The notes beneath the pieces were generated by a model. It was given only the letters and a program-made list of their open reading frames with translations. It made no database searches and was not told the DNA's origin. A stretch of DNA of 64,000 bases from Owenia fusiformis (taxonomy: Eukaryota; Annelida; Polychaeta; Sabellida; Oweniidae), in NCBI GenBank assembly GCA_903813345.2, contig CAIIXF020000147.1:1-64000 (forward strand), given 5' to 3'. This document shows, piece by piece, positions 21,436-31,467 of this stretch. Each line of letters begins with the position of its first letter. Within the stretch, counting starts at the first letter, position 1. The position numbers and the translations under genes are program-made.

Positions 21436-21478
21436 TTTTTAGCCGAGTCATCCAGAATAAGCTAAGTCATCCAGAAAA
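21436..21478 (+). repeat. S2 short array
   Basis: Two degenerate copies of the GAGTCATCCAGAATAAGC unit between the H1 region of C7 and an S3 purine array. Confidence 0.75.
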
Positions 21479-21663
21479 AGATGGATGGATGGATGGATGG
21501 ATGGATGGATGAAAAGGGAAGGAAGGATACGATAGAATAGGAAGGAACGATAGGATAGAATAGGAAAGAAGGATAGAATAGAATAGGAAGGATAGGAAGG
21601 AGAGGATACGAAGCAAGGGTAGATAGGAAGGGAAGGATAGGATCAGAAAGGAAGGATGGATGC
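21479..21663 (+). repeat. S3 purine-rich array with GGAT tract
   Basis: Begins with a perfect GGAT tetranucleotide run, then GAAGGATAGGATAGAATAGG-type repeats, ending in GGAAGGATGGATGCA. Minus-strand frames through it read as low-complexity PSF/LPIL peptides and are not coding. Confidence 0.9.
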
Positions 21664-23452
21664 ATTTTTCAATATTTTCTTCTCTACTCTTGACTTTCTA
21701 TCAGGATACCATCAGATCGATTTTTCCTGAAATTTCAAAACGCCATAACTTCCGAACCGGAAGTCGGATCGAAATTTGATTTGCAGATTCGGAATCCTGA
21801 CAAAATTCTTCCCCTAATTCATAACTCATACGTTAAATTTGGCGAATTTTTATTTTGACCTACTTTTCGGACACGCCATAACTTCGGAACCGGAAGTCGA
21901 ATCGAAATTTAGTTAGCAGATTTGGTTTTCTGGGAAAATTCTATTCTTAATTCATAACTCAAACGTCAAATTTGAAGAACTTTTTATTTTGACCTACATT
22001 TCGGACACCATATCTCAAAAGTGGGTTAAAATACTTTCTGACGGCAAAAGGCTTACGCTATTAGCACACTCTTGGCTACATGTATACACAATTTCGAGGA
22101 ATATAATTAAAGTGTAGTGTCAGAATCGCAAAAATAAGGATAAACTATGAATTTGACCTAGATTTTGACCTAGGGATTTTGGTGTCCAAATTTTGAAATT
22201 AGGTAGCCTTCGAGGTTCCCTTCTTTCATAGGCTTTCATTATTTTAAGCTGTAATTAGTCTATATCTTGTATTTTACACTTCAAAAAAATCTTTTTTCCC
22301 ATTGACATAACATGGGGGACCAAATTTAGCGATTTTTGAGCTTTCAAAATGTCATAACTTCCGAACCAGAAGTCGGATTGAAATTTTGTTTGCAGATTCG
22401 GATTCCAGAGAAAATTCTATACTTAATTCATAACTCAAACGTCAAATTTTGAGAATTTTTTATTTTGACCTACTTTTCGGACACCATATCTCAAAAGTGG
22501 GGCAAAATACTTTCTGACGGCAAAAGGCTAACACTATTAGCACACTCTTGGCTACATGTATACAAAATTTCGAAGAATATAATTAATCTGTAGTGTCAGA
22601 ATCGCAAAAATAAGAAAAAACTTTGAATTTGACCTAGATTCTGACCTAGGCATTTTGATGTCCAAATTTTAGAGCTAGATGGCTTTTGAGGTCCCCTTCT
22701 TTTAAAAGCTTTCATTATATTTAGCTGAACTCAGTCTATATTTCGTATTTTTCACTTCAAAAAAATCTTTTTTCCCATTGACTTAACATGGGCACCAAAT
22801 TTAGCGATTTTTGAGCTTTCAAAACGCCATAACTTCCGAACCGGAAGTCAGATTCGAATTTGGTTTTCAGATTCGGAATCCTGAGAAAATTTCCCATAAG
22901 ACTAATATCCTGGATATTTGATTCGAAGAACTTTTTTTTGGACCTCGTTTTCGGACACTGATATCTCGAAATCGGTTTGAGATATCAAAAAACTAAATCG
23001 ACCCTAGGTTTTCTACTTTTTTATAAGGAACACAATGAAAAAAACCCGGATCGAAAATATTGAAGGACGACCGAGAAAATCGAAAAAAGTGACAAAGTAC
23101 TGGATTTGACCTAGTTCTTGACCTTTGACCTAGATAAAAATTTGACCCAATTTCCGAGGAACTAGATTCTGGACCTAAATTGACCAAATGACTGACTTTA
23201 CTGAACATTTTATGGTTATTGAGAAAACTGGTTTAGAATAATAATAATAAGAAGAAGAAGAAGAAGAAGAAGAATAAGAAAACTGACGAGAACAATAGAC
23301 TCCAGATTTTCAATCTGGAGTCTAATAATAAGAAAACTGGCAAAAGCAATAGACTCCAGATTTTCATCTGGAGTCTAATAATAACTAGATTTGTGAAATT
23401 GAACAAGTTCAATTTAAGACTCCAGATTTATTTGACCTAGATAGATCAGTAA
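21664..23452 (+). repeat. Composite repeat unit C8 (T module carries an H2 hairpin insert)
   Basis: Leader C near 21690, a short-monomer junction near 21871, and M landmarks near 22115 and 22590. The Tb module starts near 22960 with a perfect DR1 at 23119-23131. Between the (AAT)n tract and the ACTAG-H1 end (H1 at 23396-23415) lies a (GAA)n tract and two H2 hairpins, annotated separately. C8 therefore shows the hairpin minisatellite inserted inside an otherwise ordinary T end. Confidence 0.85.
23238..23377 (+). repeat. (AAT)n/(GAA)n tract and H2 hairpin minisatellite, two units
   Basis: AAT and GAA microsatellite (about 23238-23280) followed by two units of about 54 bp, each AAAACTG(A/G)C(G/A)A..CAA plus a hairpin. 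The hairpins are 23296-23324 (TAGACTCCAGATT / AATCTGGAGTCTA, loop TTC) and 23350-23377 (loop TTTC). Each is followed by ATAATAA. The second returns to the ordinary ACTAG-H1 end of T. Unit bodies resemble the GAGAAAACTGG tip of T. Confidence 0.9.
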
Positions 23453-23685
23453 AGAGCTGAGTAAGTAACTGAGTAATTAGCTGAGTAAGTACCTTAGTAG
23501 TAGTTGAGTAAGTAGCTGAGTAAGTAACTGAGTAAAAAGCTGAGTAGGTAGCTGAGTAAGTAGCTGAGTAAGTACCTGAGTTAGTAGCTGAGTAAGTTGC
23601 TAAGGAAGTAATAACTAATTAAGTAATTGAGTAAGTAGTCAAATAAGTAGCTGAGTAGGTAGAGAGGTAAAGTAGGGTATGCAGG
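23453..23685 (+). repeat. S1 minisatellite, GCTGAGTAAGTA unit
   Basis: Third near-copy of the arrays at 1230 and 7148, with the same interruptions. Leads into leader A of C9. Confidence 0.9.
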
Positions 23686-25789
23686 AAGTTTTGAAAGTAT
23701 ATTTGATCAATCTGCATCGTGAATACTGGCAAGTGCGAATTTCAAACTTCAAAATGGCGGGGGTCGGATTGCAATTTTAATTTCAGATCCAGATTCCTGA
23801 GGAGATTCTACCCCTAATTCATAACTCATACTTTAAAATTGGAGAACTTTTTATTTTGACCTACATTTCGGACACCATATCTCAAAAGTGGGTCAAAAAA
23901 CTTATTGACGGCAAAATGTTAACATTATTAGCACACTCTTTGCTACAAGTTTACAAAATTTCGGAGAATATCATTGAAGTGTAGTGTCAGAATCGCAAAA
24001 TAAAAAAACTATGAATTTGACCTAGGTTTTGAACTAGGTATTTTGGTGTCCAAACTTTGAAGGAAAGTAGCTTTTGAGGTCCCCTTCTTCTATGGGCTTT
24101 CATTATGTTTAGCTGTACTCATTCTATATCTCGTATTTTTATACTTCAAAAAATTATTCGGTCCCATTGATTTAACATTGGGCACCAAATTTAGCGATTT
24201 TTGAGATTTCAAAACGCCATAACTTCAGAACAAGTAGTCGGATCGAAATTTGGTTTGCAGATCTAGATTTCTGAGAAAATTCTACCCTTAATTCATAACT
24301 CATACGTTAAATTTGGAAAACTTTTAACTTTGGCCTACTTTTCGGACACCATATCTCAAAAGTGGGTCAAAATACTTTCTGACGGCAAAACGCTAACACT
24401 ATTAGCATACTCTTTGCTACCTGTATACAAAATTTTAAAGCAAATCATTTAAATATAGTGTCAGAATCGCAAAAATAAGGGAAAACTATAAATTTGACCT
24501 AGATTTTGACCTAGGCATTTTGGTGTCCAAATTTTGGAGCTAAGTAGCCTTCGAGGTCCCCTTCTTTAATAGGCTTTCATTATATTAAGCTGTACTCAGT
24601 CTATATCTCGTATTTTACACTTCAAAAAAATCTTTTTTCCCATTGACATAACATGGGGCACCAAATTTAGCGATTTTTGAGCTTTCAAAACACCATAACT
24701 TCCGAACAGGAGGTCGAATCAAAATTTGATTTGCAGATTCGGATTCCTGATAAAATTCTACCCCTTATTCATAACTCATACGTTACATTTGAAGATTTTT
24801 TTATTTTGACCTACTTTTGGGACACCATATCTCAAAAGTGGGTCAAAATACTTTTTGACGGCAAAAGGCTAACACTATTAGCACACTCTTGGCTACATGT
24901 ATACACAATTTCGAAGAATATAATTAAAGTGTAGTGTCAGAATCGCAAAAATAAGGAAAAGCTTTGAATTTGACCTAGATTTTGACCTAGGCATTTTGTT
25001 GTCCAAATTTTCAAGATTAGAAGGTTTTGAGGTCCCCTTCTTTTATGGGCTTCCATTATGTTTAGCTGTACTTAGTCTATATCTCGTATTTTACACTTCA
25101 AAAAATATTTTTTCCCATTGACATAACATGGGGCACCAAATTTAGCGATTTTTGAGCTTTCAAAACGCCATAACTTCAGAACCGGAAGTCGGATCGAAAT
25201 TTGGTTTGCAGATTTGGATTCCAGAGAAAATTCCATCCTTAATTCATAGCTCATACGTTAAATTTGGAAACTTTTTATTTTGACCTACTTTTCGGACACG
25301 CCATAACTTCCAAACGGGAAGTCGGATCAAAATTTGGTTTGCAGATTCGGATTCCTGAGAAAATTCTACCCTTATTTCATAGCTCATATGTTAAATTTGG
25401 AGAACTTTTTGGTTTTGACCTACTTTCAGGACGCCATATCTCAAAATCGCTAAGAGTAATCAAAAAACGGATGGCACACACTCGATTTGTTTTTTTCTAA
25501 GCTACATGTAGAAACTAAGAGGAAGTAGTTACGACAAACAACAACGAAGATAATTGACAGAATGTTGATTTGACCTAAATTTGACCTAGTTCTTGACCTT
25601 TGACCTAGATAAAAATTTGACCTAATTTCCCATCATCCCAGATACATTCCCTAGTTAATCATGTAAGCAGCTTAAAGTAAGCTCTTCTAGTATGCGAGAA
25701 ATCTGGGAAGGAGGAAGAGGAAGAAAGAATAATAACTAGACTTTGGAAATTGAACGAAGTTCAATTTCAGACTCCAGATCTAGACTTTT
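23686..25789 (+). repeat. Composite repeat unit C9
   Basis: Leader A and three M monomers (landmarks near 23985, 24458, 24931) that track C1 and C5 closely up to about 25140. It then jumps at a GGACACGCCATAACTT junction near 25294 to the last M box, so one monomer is missing relative to C1/C5. Its counterpart of the transposon target (TCCAGATTCC near 23788) has one mismatch. The Ta module starts near 25434, with a perfect DR1 at 25594-25606 and H1 at 25747-25767 (loop GAA). Confidence 0.85.
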
Positions 25790-25829
25790 TTAAGCCCAGT
25801 CATCTTAAATAAGCCGAGTCATCCAGAAT
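25790..25829 (+). repeat. S2 short array
   Basis: Two degenerate GAGTCATC(C/T)(A/T)(G/A)AATAAG copies, directly followed by an S3 array. Confidence 0.7.
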
Positions 25830-26012
25830 AAGATGGATGGATAACATAGGAAGGTAGGATAGGATAGAATGGGAAGGATCGATAGGATAGAATAAGAAAG
25901 AAGGATAGGACAGAATAGGAAGAAAGGATATGATAGGAGAGGATAGGAAGGAAAGGATACGAATGAAGGAAAGATAGGAAGGATAGGATAGGATCAGATT
26001 GGAAGGATGGAT
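25830..26012 (+). repeat. S3 purine-rich array
   Basis: GATGGATGG start, then AGGATAGGATAGAATGGGAA-type repeats, ending in GGAAGGATGGATGAA before leader C of C10. Confidence 0.9.
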
Positions 26013-27182
26013 GAATTTTTCAATATTTTCTTCTCTACTCTTGACTTTCTATCAGGATATCATCAGATCGATTTTCCGAAACTTCAAAACGCCATAACTT
26101 CCGAACCGGAAGTCGGATATAAATTTGATTTAAAGATTCGGATTCCTGACAAAATTCTACCCCTAATTCATAACTCATACATTAAATTTGGCGAATTTTT
26201 ATTTTGACCTACTTTTTGGACACGCCATAACTTCGGAACCGGAAGTCGGATCGAAATTTGGTTTGCAGATTCGGATTTCTGAGAAAATTCTATTCTTAAT
26301 TCATAACTCAAACGTTAAATTTGGAGAACTTTTTATTTTGACCTACTTTTCGGACACCATATCTCAAAAGTGGGGCAAAATACTTTCTGACGGCAAAAGG
26401 CTAACACTATAAGCACACTCTTGGCTACATGTATACAAAATTTTGAAGAATATAATTAATCTGTAGTGTCAGAATCGCAAAAATAAGGAAAAACTTTGAA
26501 TTTGACCTAGATTTTGACCTAGGCATTTTGGTGTCCAAATTTTAAAGCTAGATGGCTTTTGAGGTCCCATTCTTTTAAAGGCTTTCATTATATTTAGCTG
26601 AACTCAGTCTATATTTCGTATTTTTCACTTCAATAAAATCTTTTTTCCCATTGACTTAACATGGGCTCCAAATTTAGCGATTTTTGAGCTTTCAAAACGC
26701 CATAACTTCAGAACCGGAAGTCCGATCCAAATTTCGTTTTCAGATTCGGAATCCTGAGAAAATTTCCTATAAGACCAATATCCTGGACATTTGATTCGGA
26801 GAACTTTTTTTTGGACCTCGTTTTCGGACACTGATATCTCGAAATCGGTTTGAGATATCAAAAAACTAAATCGACCCTAGGTTTCCTACTTTTTTATAAG
26901 GAACACAATGAAAAAAACCTGAATCAAAAATATTGAAGGACGACCGAGAAAATCAAAAAAAGTGACAAAGTACTGGATTTGACCTAGTTCTTGACCTTTG
27001 ACCTAGATAAAAATTTGACCCAATTTCCCACCAACTAGAGACTGAACCTAAACAAACTGTATTATGGTCTTTACTGGATACCTTATAGTTATTGAGAAAA
27101 CTCAAAAAGAAAAATAAGAATAATAACTAGACATGTAAATTGAACAAGTTCAATTTAAGACTCCAGATTTAATACTTTTTTT
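26013..27182 (+). repeat. Composite repeat unit C10
   Basis: Leader C near 26040, a short-monomer junction near 26222, and one M monomer (landmark near 26463). The Tb module starts near 26832, with a perfect DR1 at 26992-27004 and H1 at 27137-27156. Between the TGACCT cluster and H1 the text matches C12 (CCAACTAGA, GTATTATGGTCTTTACTGGA), so C10 and C12 share a T lineage. Confidence 0.85.
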
Positions 27183-27247
27183 TAAGCTGAGTCATCCAGA
27201 ATACTTGTAAGCTGAGTCATCCAGAATAAGCTGATCGAGTCAGCTAG
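27183..27247 (+). repeat. S2 short array
   Basis: Three units of the AAGCTGAGTCATCCAGAATA type, the last altered to GCTGATCGAGTCAGC. The same alteration is seen at 60363, linking the units that follow (C11 and C14). Confidence 0.8.
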
Positions 27248-28768
27248 AATTTAGACATTTAGACAACTCTCAATTTTTTATCTTCGACTCCATTGGCTTA
27301 ACATGGGGATATCATCATATCGACTTTTCGAGACTTCAAACCGCTATAACTATCTAACCAGAAGTTAGATTGAAATTTGGTTTAAAGATTCGGACTCCTG
27401 AGAAAATTCTACCCTTAATTCATAACTCATATGTAAAATTTGGAGAATTTTTTATTTTGACCTACTTTTCGGACACCATATCTCAAAAGTGGGTCAAAAT
27501 ACTCTCTGACGGCAAAAGGCTAACACTATTAGCCCACTCTTTGCTACCTGTATACAAAATTTTGAAGCAAATCCTAAAAGTGTAGTGCCAGAATCGCAAA
27601 AATAAGGAAAAACTATGTATTTGACCTAGATTTTGACCTAGGGATTTTGGTGTCCAAATTTTAAAGCTAGATAGCCTTCCAGGTCCCCTTCTTTTATAGA
27701 CTTTCAGAATCTTAAGCTGTACTGAGTCCTTATCTGGTATTTTACACTTCAAAAAAATCTTTTTTCTCATTGACATAACATGGGGCACCAAAATTAGCGA
27801 TTTTTGAGCTTTCAAAACGCCATAACTTCCCAACGAAAAGTCGGATTGAAATTTGGTTTGCAGATTCCGATTCCTGAGAAAATTCTACCCTTAACTCATA
27901 GCTCATATGTTAAATTATGAGAACTTTTTATTTTGACCTACTTTTCGGACACCATATCTCAAAAGTGGGTCAAAATACTTTCTGACGGCAAAAGGCTAAC
28001 ACTATAAGTACACTCTTTGCTACCTGTATACAAAATTTTGAAGCAAATTATTAAAGTGTAGTGTCAGAATCGTAAAAATAAGGAAAAACTATGAATTTGA
28101 CCTAGATTTTGACCTAGGCATTTTGGTGTCCAAATTCTGAAGCTAGGTAGCTTTTGAGGTCCCCTTCTTTTATAGGCATTCATTATGTTAAGCTGTGCTC
28201 AGTCTATAACTTGTATTTTACACTTCGAAAAAGTCTTTTTTCCCATTGGCTTAACATGGGCACCAAATTTAGCGATTTTTGAGATTTCAAAACGCAATAA
28301 CTTCCGAACCGGAAGTCGGATCGAAATTTTGTTTGCAGATTCGGATTCCTGAGATAATTCTACACTTATATGATGATTCACACGTTGAATTTGGAGAACT
28401 TTTTATGTTCTGACCTACTTTTCGGACACCATATCTCAAAATCGGTAAGAGTAATCAAAAAACGGTTTACCATTCGTAATAAGCTTTTTCTAAGGAACAT
28501 GATGAAAAAAACCCGGAGTGAAAATACCGAAGGACGACTGAGAAAACTTGTAAAATAGTGAAAAACCACGATTTGACCTAGTTCTTGACCTTTGACCTAG
28601 ATAAAAAGTTGACCTAATTTCCCAGAAACTAGGCCTCATTACCTAGTTGACTGTGTTAGCAGATTTAAGTAAGTCCTTCTAGTTACCGAGAAAACGTGAC
28701 AAGAGAGAAAGAATAATAACTAGACTTTGGAAATTGAACGAAGTTCAATTTCAGACTCCAGATCTAGA
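27248..28768 (+). repeat. Composite repeat unit C11
   Basis: Leader B near 27290-27350, M landmarks near 27580 and 28056. The Tc module (from about 28429, marked by TTTACCATTCGTAATAAGC and GGACGACTGAGAAAACTTG) has a perfect DR1 at 28587-28599 and H1 at 28732-28752. A 116-codon minus-strand frame at 27483-27833 is the longest outside the satellite. It spans the M/M junction, has no recognisable motif and is interrupted in sister monomers. Confidence 0.85.
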
Positions 28769-28833
28769 CTTTTTTTGGCCGAGTCATCCAGAATAAGCCG
28801 AGTCATCCAAAATAAGCTGAGTCATCCAGAAAA
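28769..28833 (+). repeat. S2 short array
   Basis: Three clean copies of the 19-bp GAGTCATCC(A)(G/A)AATAAGC unit before an S3 array. Confidence 0.8.
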
Positions 28834-29015
28834 AGATGGATGGATGAAAAAGGAAGGAAGGATAGGCTAGAATAGGAAGGAACGATAGGATAGAATAGGA
28901 AAGAATGATAGAATAGAATATGAAGAAGGAATAGAATAGGAAGGATAGGAAGGAGAGGATACGAAGGAAAGGTAGATAAGAAGGATACGATAGGATCACA
29001 AAGGAAGGATGGATG
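28834..29015 (+). repeat. S3 purine-rich array
   Basis: GATGGATGG start, then AGGATAGAATAGGAAGGA-type repeats with AGAATATGAAGAAGG variants, ending in GGAAGGATGGATGCA. Nearly the same order as 21479-21663. Confidence 0.9.
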
Positions 29016-30469
29016 CATTTTTCAATATTTTCTTCTCTACTCTTGACTTTCTATCAGGATACCATCAGATCGATTTTTCTCGAAATTTCAAAATGCCATA
29101 ACTTTCGAACCAGAAGTCGGATCGAAATTTGGTTTGCAGACTCGGATTCCTGAGAAAATTTTACCCTTAATTCATAACTCATATGTTAAATTTGGAGAAC
29201 TTTTTATTTTGACCTACTTTTCGGACACCATATCTCAAAAGTGGGTAGAAATACTTTCTGACGGCAAAAGGCTAACACTATTAGCACACCTTTTCCTACC
29301 TTTATACAAAATTTTGAAGCAAATAATTTAAACATAGTGTCAGAATCGCAAAAATAAGGAAAAACTATGAATTTGACCTAGATTTTGACCTTTGGATTTT
29401 GGTGTCCAAATTTTGAAGTTAGGTAGCCTTCGAGGTCCCCTTCTTTCATAGGCTTTCATTATTTTAAGCTGTACTTAGTCTATATCTCGAATTTTACACT
29501 TCAAAAAAATCTTTTTTCCCATTGACATAACATGGGGCTCCAAATTTAGCGATTTTTGAGCTTTCAAAATGTCATAACTTCCAAACAGGAAGTCGGATCG
29601 AAATTTGATTTGCAGATTCGGATTCCTGAGAAAATTCTATACTTAATTCATAACTCAAACGTTAAGTTTGGAGAATTTTTTATTTTGACCTACTTTTCGG
29701 ACACCATATCTCAAAAGTGGGGCAAAATACTTTCTGACGGCAAAAGGCTAACACTATTAGCACACTCTTGGCTACATGTATACAAAATTTCGAAGAATAT
29801 AATTAATCTGTAGTGTCAGAATCGCAAAAATAAGGAAAAACTTTGAATTTGACCTAGATTTTGACCTAGGCATTTTGGTGTCCAAATTTTTATGAAAAGA
29901 AGGTTTTTAGGTCCCTTTCTTTTATGGGCTTCCATTATGTTTAGCTGTGCTTAGTCTGTATCTCGTATTTTACACTTCAAAAATTTTTTTTTTCCCATTG
30001 AATTAACATGGGGCACCAAATTTAGCGATTTTTGAATTTTCAAAACGCCATAACTTCTGAACCGGAAGTCAGATCGAAATTTGGTTTTCAGATTCGGAAT
30101 CCTGAGAAAATCTCCTATAAGACTGACATCCTGGACATTGGATTCGGAGAATTTTTTTTTGGACCTCGTTTTCGGACACTGATATCTCGAAATCGGTTTG
30201 AGATACCAAAAAACTAAATCGACCCTAGATTTTCTACTTTTTTATGAGGAACACAATGAAAAAAACCCGGATCAAAAATATTGAAGGACGACCGAGAAAA
30301 TCGAAAAAAGTGACAAAGTACTGGATTTGACCTAGTTCTTGACCTTTGACCTAGAAAAAAATTTGACCCAATTTCCCACCAACTAGATACTGAACCTAAA
30401 TGAACTGTATAATGGTCTTTACTGGATACCTTATAGTTATTGAAAAAACTCTTAAAGAAAAATAATAAG
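29016..30469 (+). repeat. Composite repeat unit C12 (leads into the hairpin and 714-bp arrays)
   Basis: Leader C near 29035, M landmarks near 29335 and 29812. The Tb module starts near 30180 with a perfect DR1 at 30340-30352 and the tip TATTGAAAAAACTCTTAAAG near 30440. Its AATAATAAG tract at 30461 opens into the H2 hairpin array instead of reaching ACTAG-H1. The missing ACTAG-H1 end reappears at 58599, after the satellite, so the satellite sits inside this T module. The second M and start of T match C0 (723-1000) closely. Confidence 0.85.
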
Positions 30470-30753
30470 AAGAAGAAGAAGAATACTGGCAAAAACAATA
30501 GACTCCAGATTGACATCTGGAGTCTAATAATAAGAAAACCGGCAAAAGCAATAGACTCCAGATTTTCAATCTGGAGTCTAATAATAAGAAGAAGAAGAAT
30601 AAGAATACTGGCAAAAACAATAGACTCCAGATTGACATCTGGAGTCTAATAATAAGAATACTGGCAAAAACAATAGACTCCAGATTGACATCTGGAGTCT
30701 AATAAGAAAACTGACGAAAACAATAGACTCCAGATTTCATCTGGAGTCTAATA
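30470..30753 (+). repeat. H2 hairpin minisatellite, five units
   Basis: (AAG)n tract followed by five tandem units of 50-69 bp, each AA(A/T)AC(T/C)GGCAAAA(A/G)CAA plus a near-perfect hairpin: 30499-30526, 30552-30580, 30621-30648, 30674-30701 and 30724-30750. Arms are TAGACTCCAGAT and ATCTGGAGTCTA. Loops vary (TGAC, TTC or TTTTCAA-type), while arms do not. The length variation is due to (AAT)/(AAG) linkers. The last hairpin is joined by ATA to the first base of the 714-bp satellite. Confidence 0.93.
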
Positions 30754-31467
30754 ATAGGATTTGGCCATACGCGTATAGAGGGAAATGGCTCTAGGGACGC
30801 TTTGAGGGCCTATAATGGTCGATTGAAGGACAGGGAATCTAGGGAGGTAGTTGGGGAGAATGTCTGGCTCGTGCTTCGCGGATCCGTCGAGGTCAAAAAA
30901 TAGTCCTTCAAAAAATAGGCCTTCCAGACGTCTATATAGAGCTTTCGACGTAGATTCGAGCAGCGTACGCGTCGTTCTACATTCCGCAATCGTTAGTTTG
31001 AGGAAGGGAATCGTTGTTTACGAAATGCTCTAGTCATCGTTCGGGCCTATTTTCTTTCAAATGTCTGTTGTTCGCAGAGATACGTATACCAAGTGTATTC
31101 GTGCCGTCTAGATATACGGCAACGGTGGCCCGTACGCGAACTTCAAACGCGTATATCTCGATAACTAATGGTCGGATTTCAATTTGGTTCACTGTTTTTT
31201 TAATGCTCGGAAAACTGTCTTTCCGACCAGCTAGTTCTCCTCCGATTCTGACTTCTTAAGGAGGCTCGAGAGGCCGAAATAGCGGAAATGCAGATTTCGA
31301 CCTAGATTTCGACCTTTGACCCAGATAAGGATTTGACCTAATTTCCGAGCAACTACGCCTAGCCCCCTAACAACGTGCATGAGTAGATTTATCCAAATAT
31401 CTCTCGTTGATGAGAACGTGTGGTTAGAAAGATTTTTGCTTTTGCACATACAAAAGCAAAAATCATA
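30754..31467 (+). repeat. Reference 714-bp monomer (copy 1) with internal landmarks
   Basis: Offsets 1-400 hold the CpG-rich half: ACGCGT three times, a CTATATAGAG TATA-like element near 30940, and a local duplication of AAAAAATAG(G)(T/C)CTTC near 30895-30927. Around 31156-31190 ATATCTCGATAACTAATGG / TCGGATTTCAATTTGGTT resembles the M box (CCATAACTTCCG / TCGGATCGAAATTTGGTT). From about 31255 the sequence follows the T module: AGGAGGCTCGAGAGGCCGAA, then four GACC(T/C) boxes with a DR1-like CGACCTTTGACCC at 31310-31322, AATTTCCGAGCAACTA, and GATGAGAACGTGTGGTTAG. It ends with a perfect hairpin. About 49 CpG dinucleotides were counted by hand. Confidence 0.9.
31431..31464. other. H3 hairpin closing each 714-bp monomer
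   Basis: Perfect inverted repeat, arms GATTTTTGCTTTTG and CAAAAGCAAAAATC (14 bp), loop CACATA. It is the last feature of every monomer, three bases before the next one begins. It occupies the same place as H2 in the minisatellite units and H1 near the end of T modules, but its sequence is unrelated. In copy 12 (39288-39291) one T of the left arm is missing, giving a bulge. Confidence 0.93.

Noticed and set aside
21462-21665. Proline/serine/leucine-rich minus-strand peptide
   Set aside because: It is translation of a purine-rich simple repeat; similar low-complexity frames arise at 28784 and 28803.
27483-27833. 116-codon minus-strand frame
   Set aside because: Runs across the junction of two M monomers, has no motif, and the equivalent DNA in other units is interrupted.
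301-29813. Recurrent ~60-85 codon frame in M monomers beginning MSFQN or similar
   Set aside because: It starts at TTG, overlaps minus-strand frames, and is broken by indels and stops in many sister monomers. The recurrence follows from repeat similarity.
30470-30753. CRISPR-like array (regular short palindromic repeats)
   Set aside because: The spacers between hairpins are themselves repeated and derived from the T tip plus AAT/AAG tracts; there are no unique spacers and no cas genes, and the context is eukaryotic.
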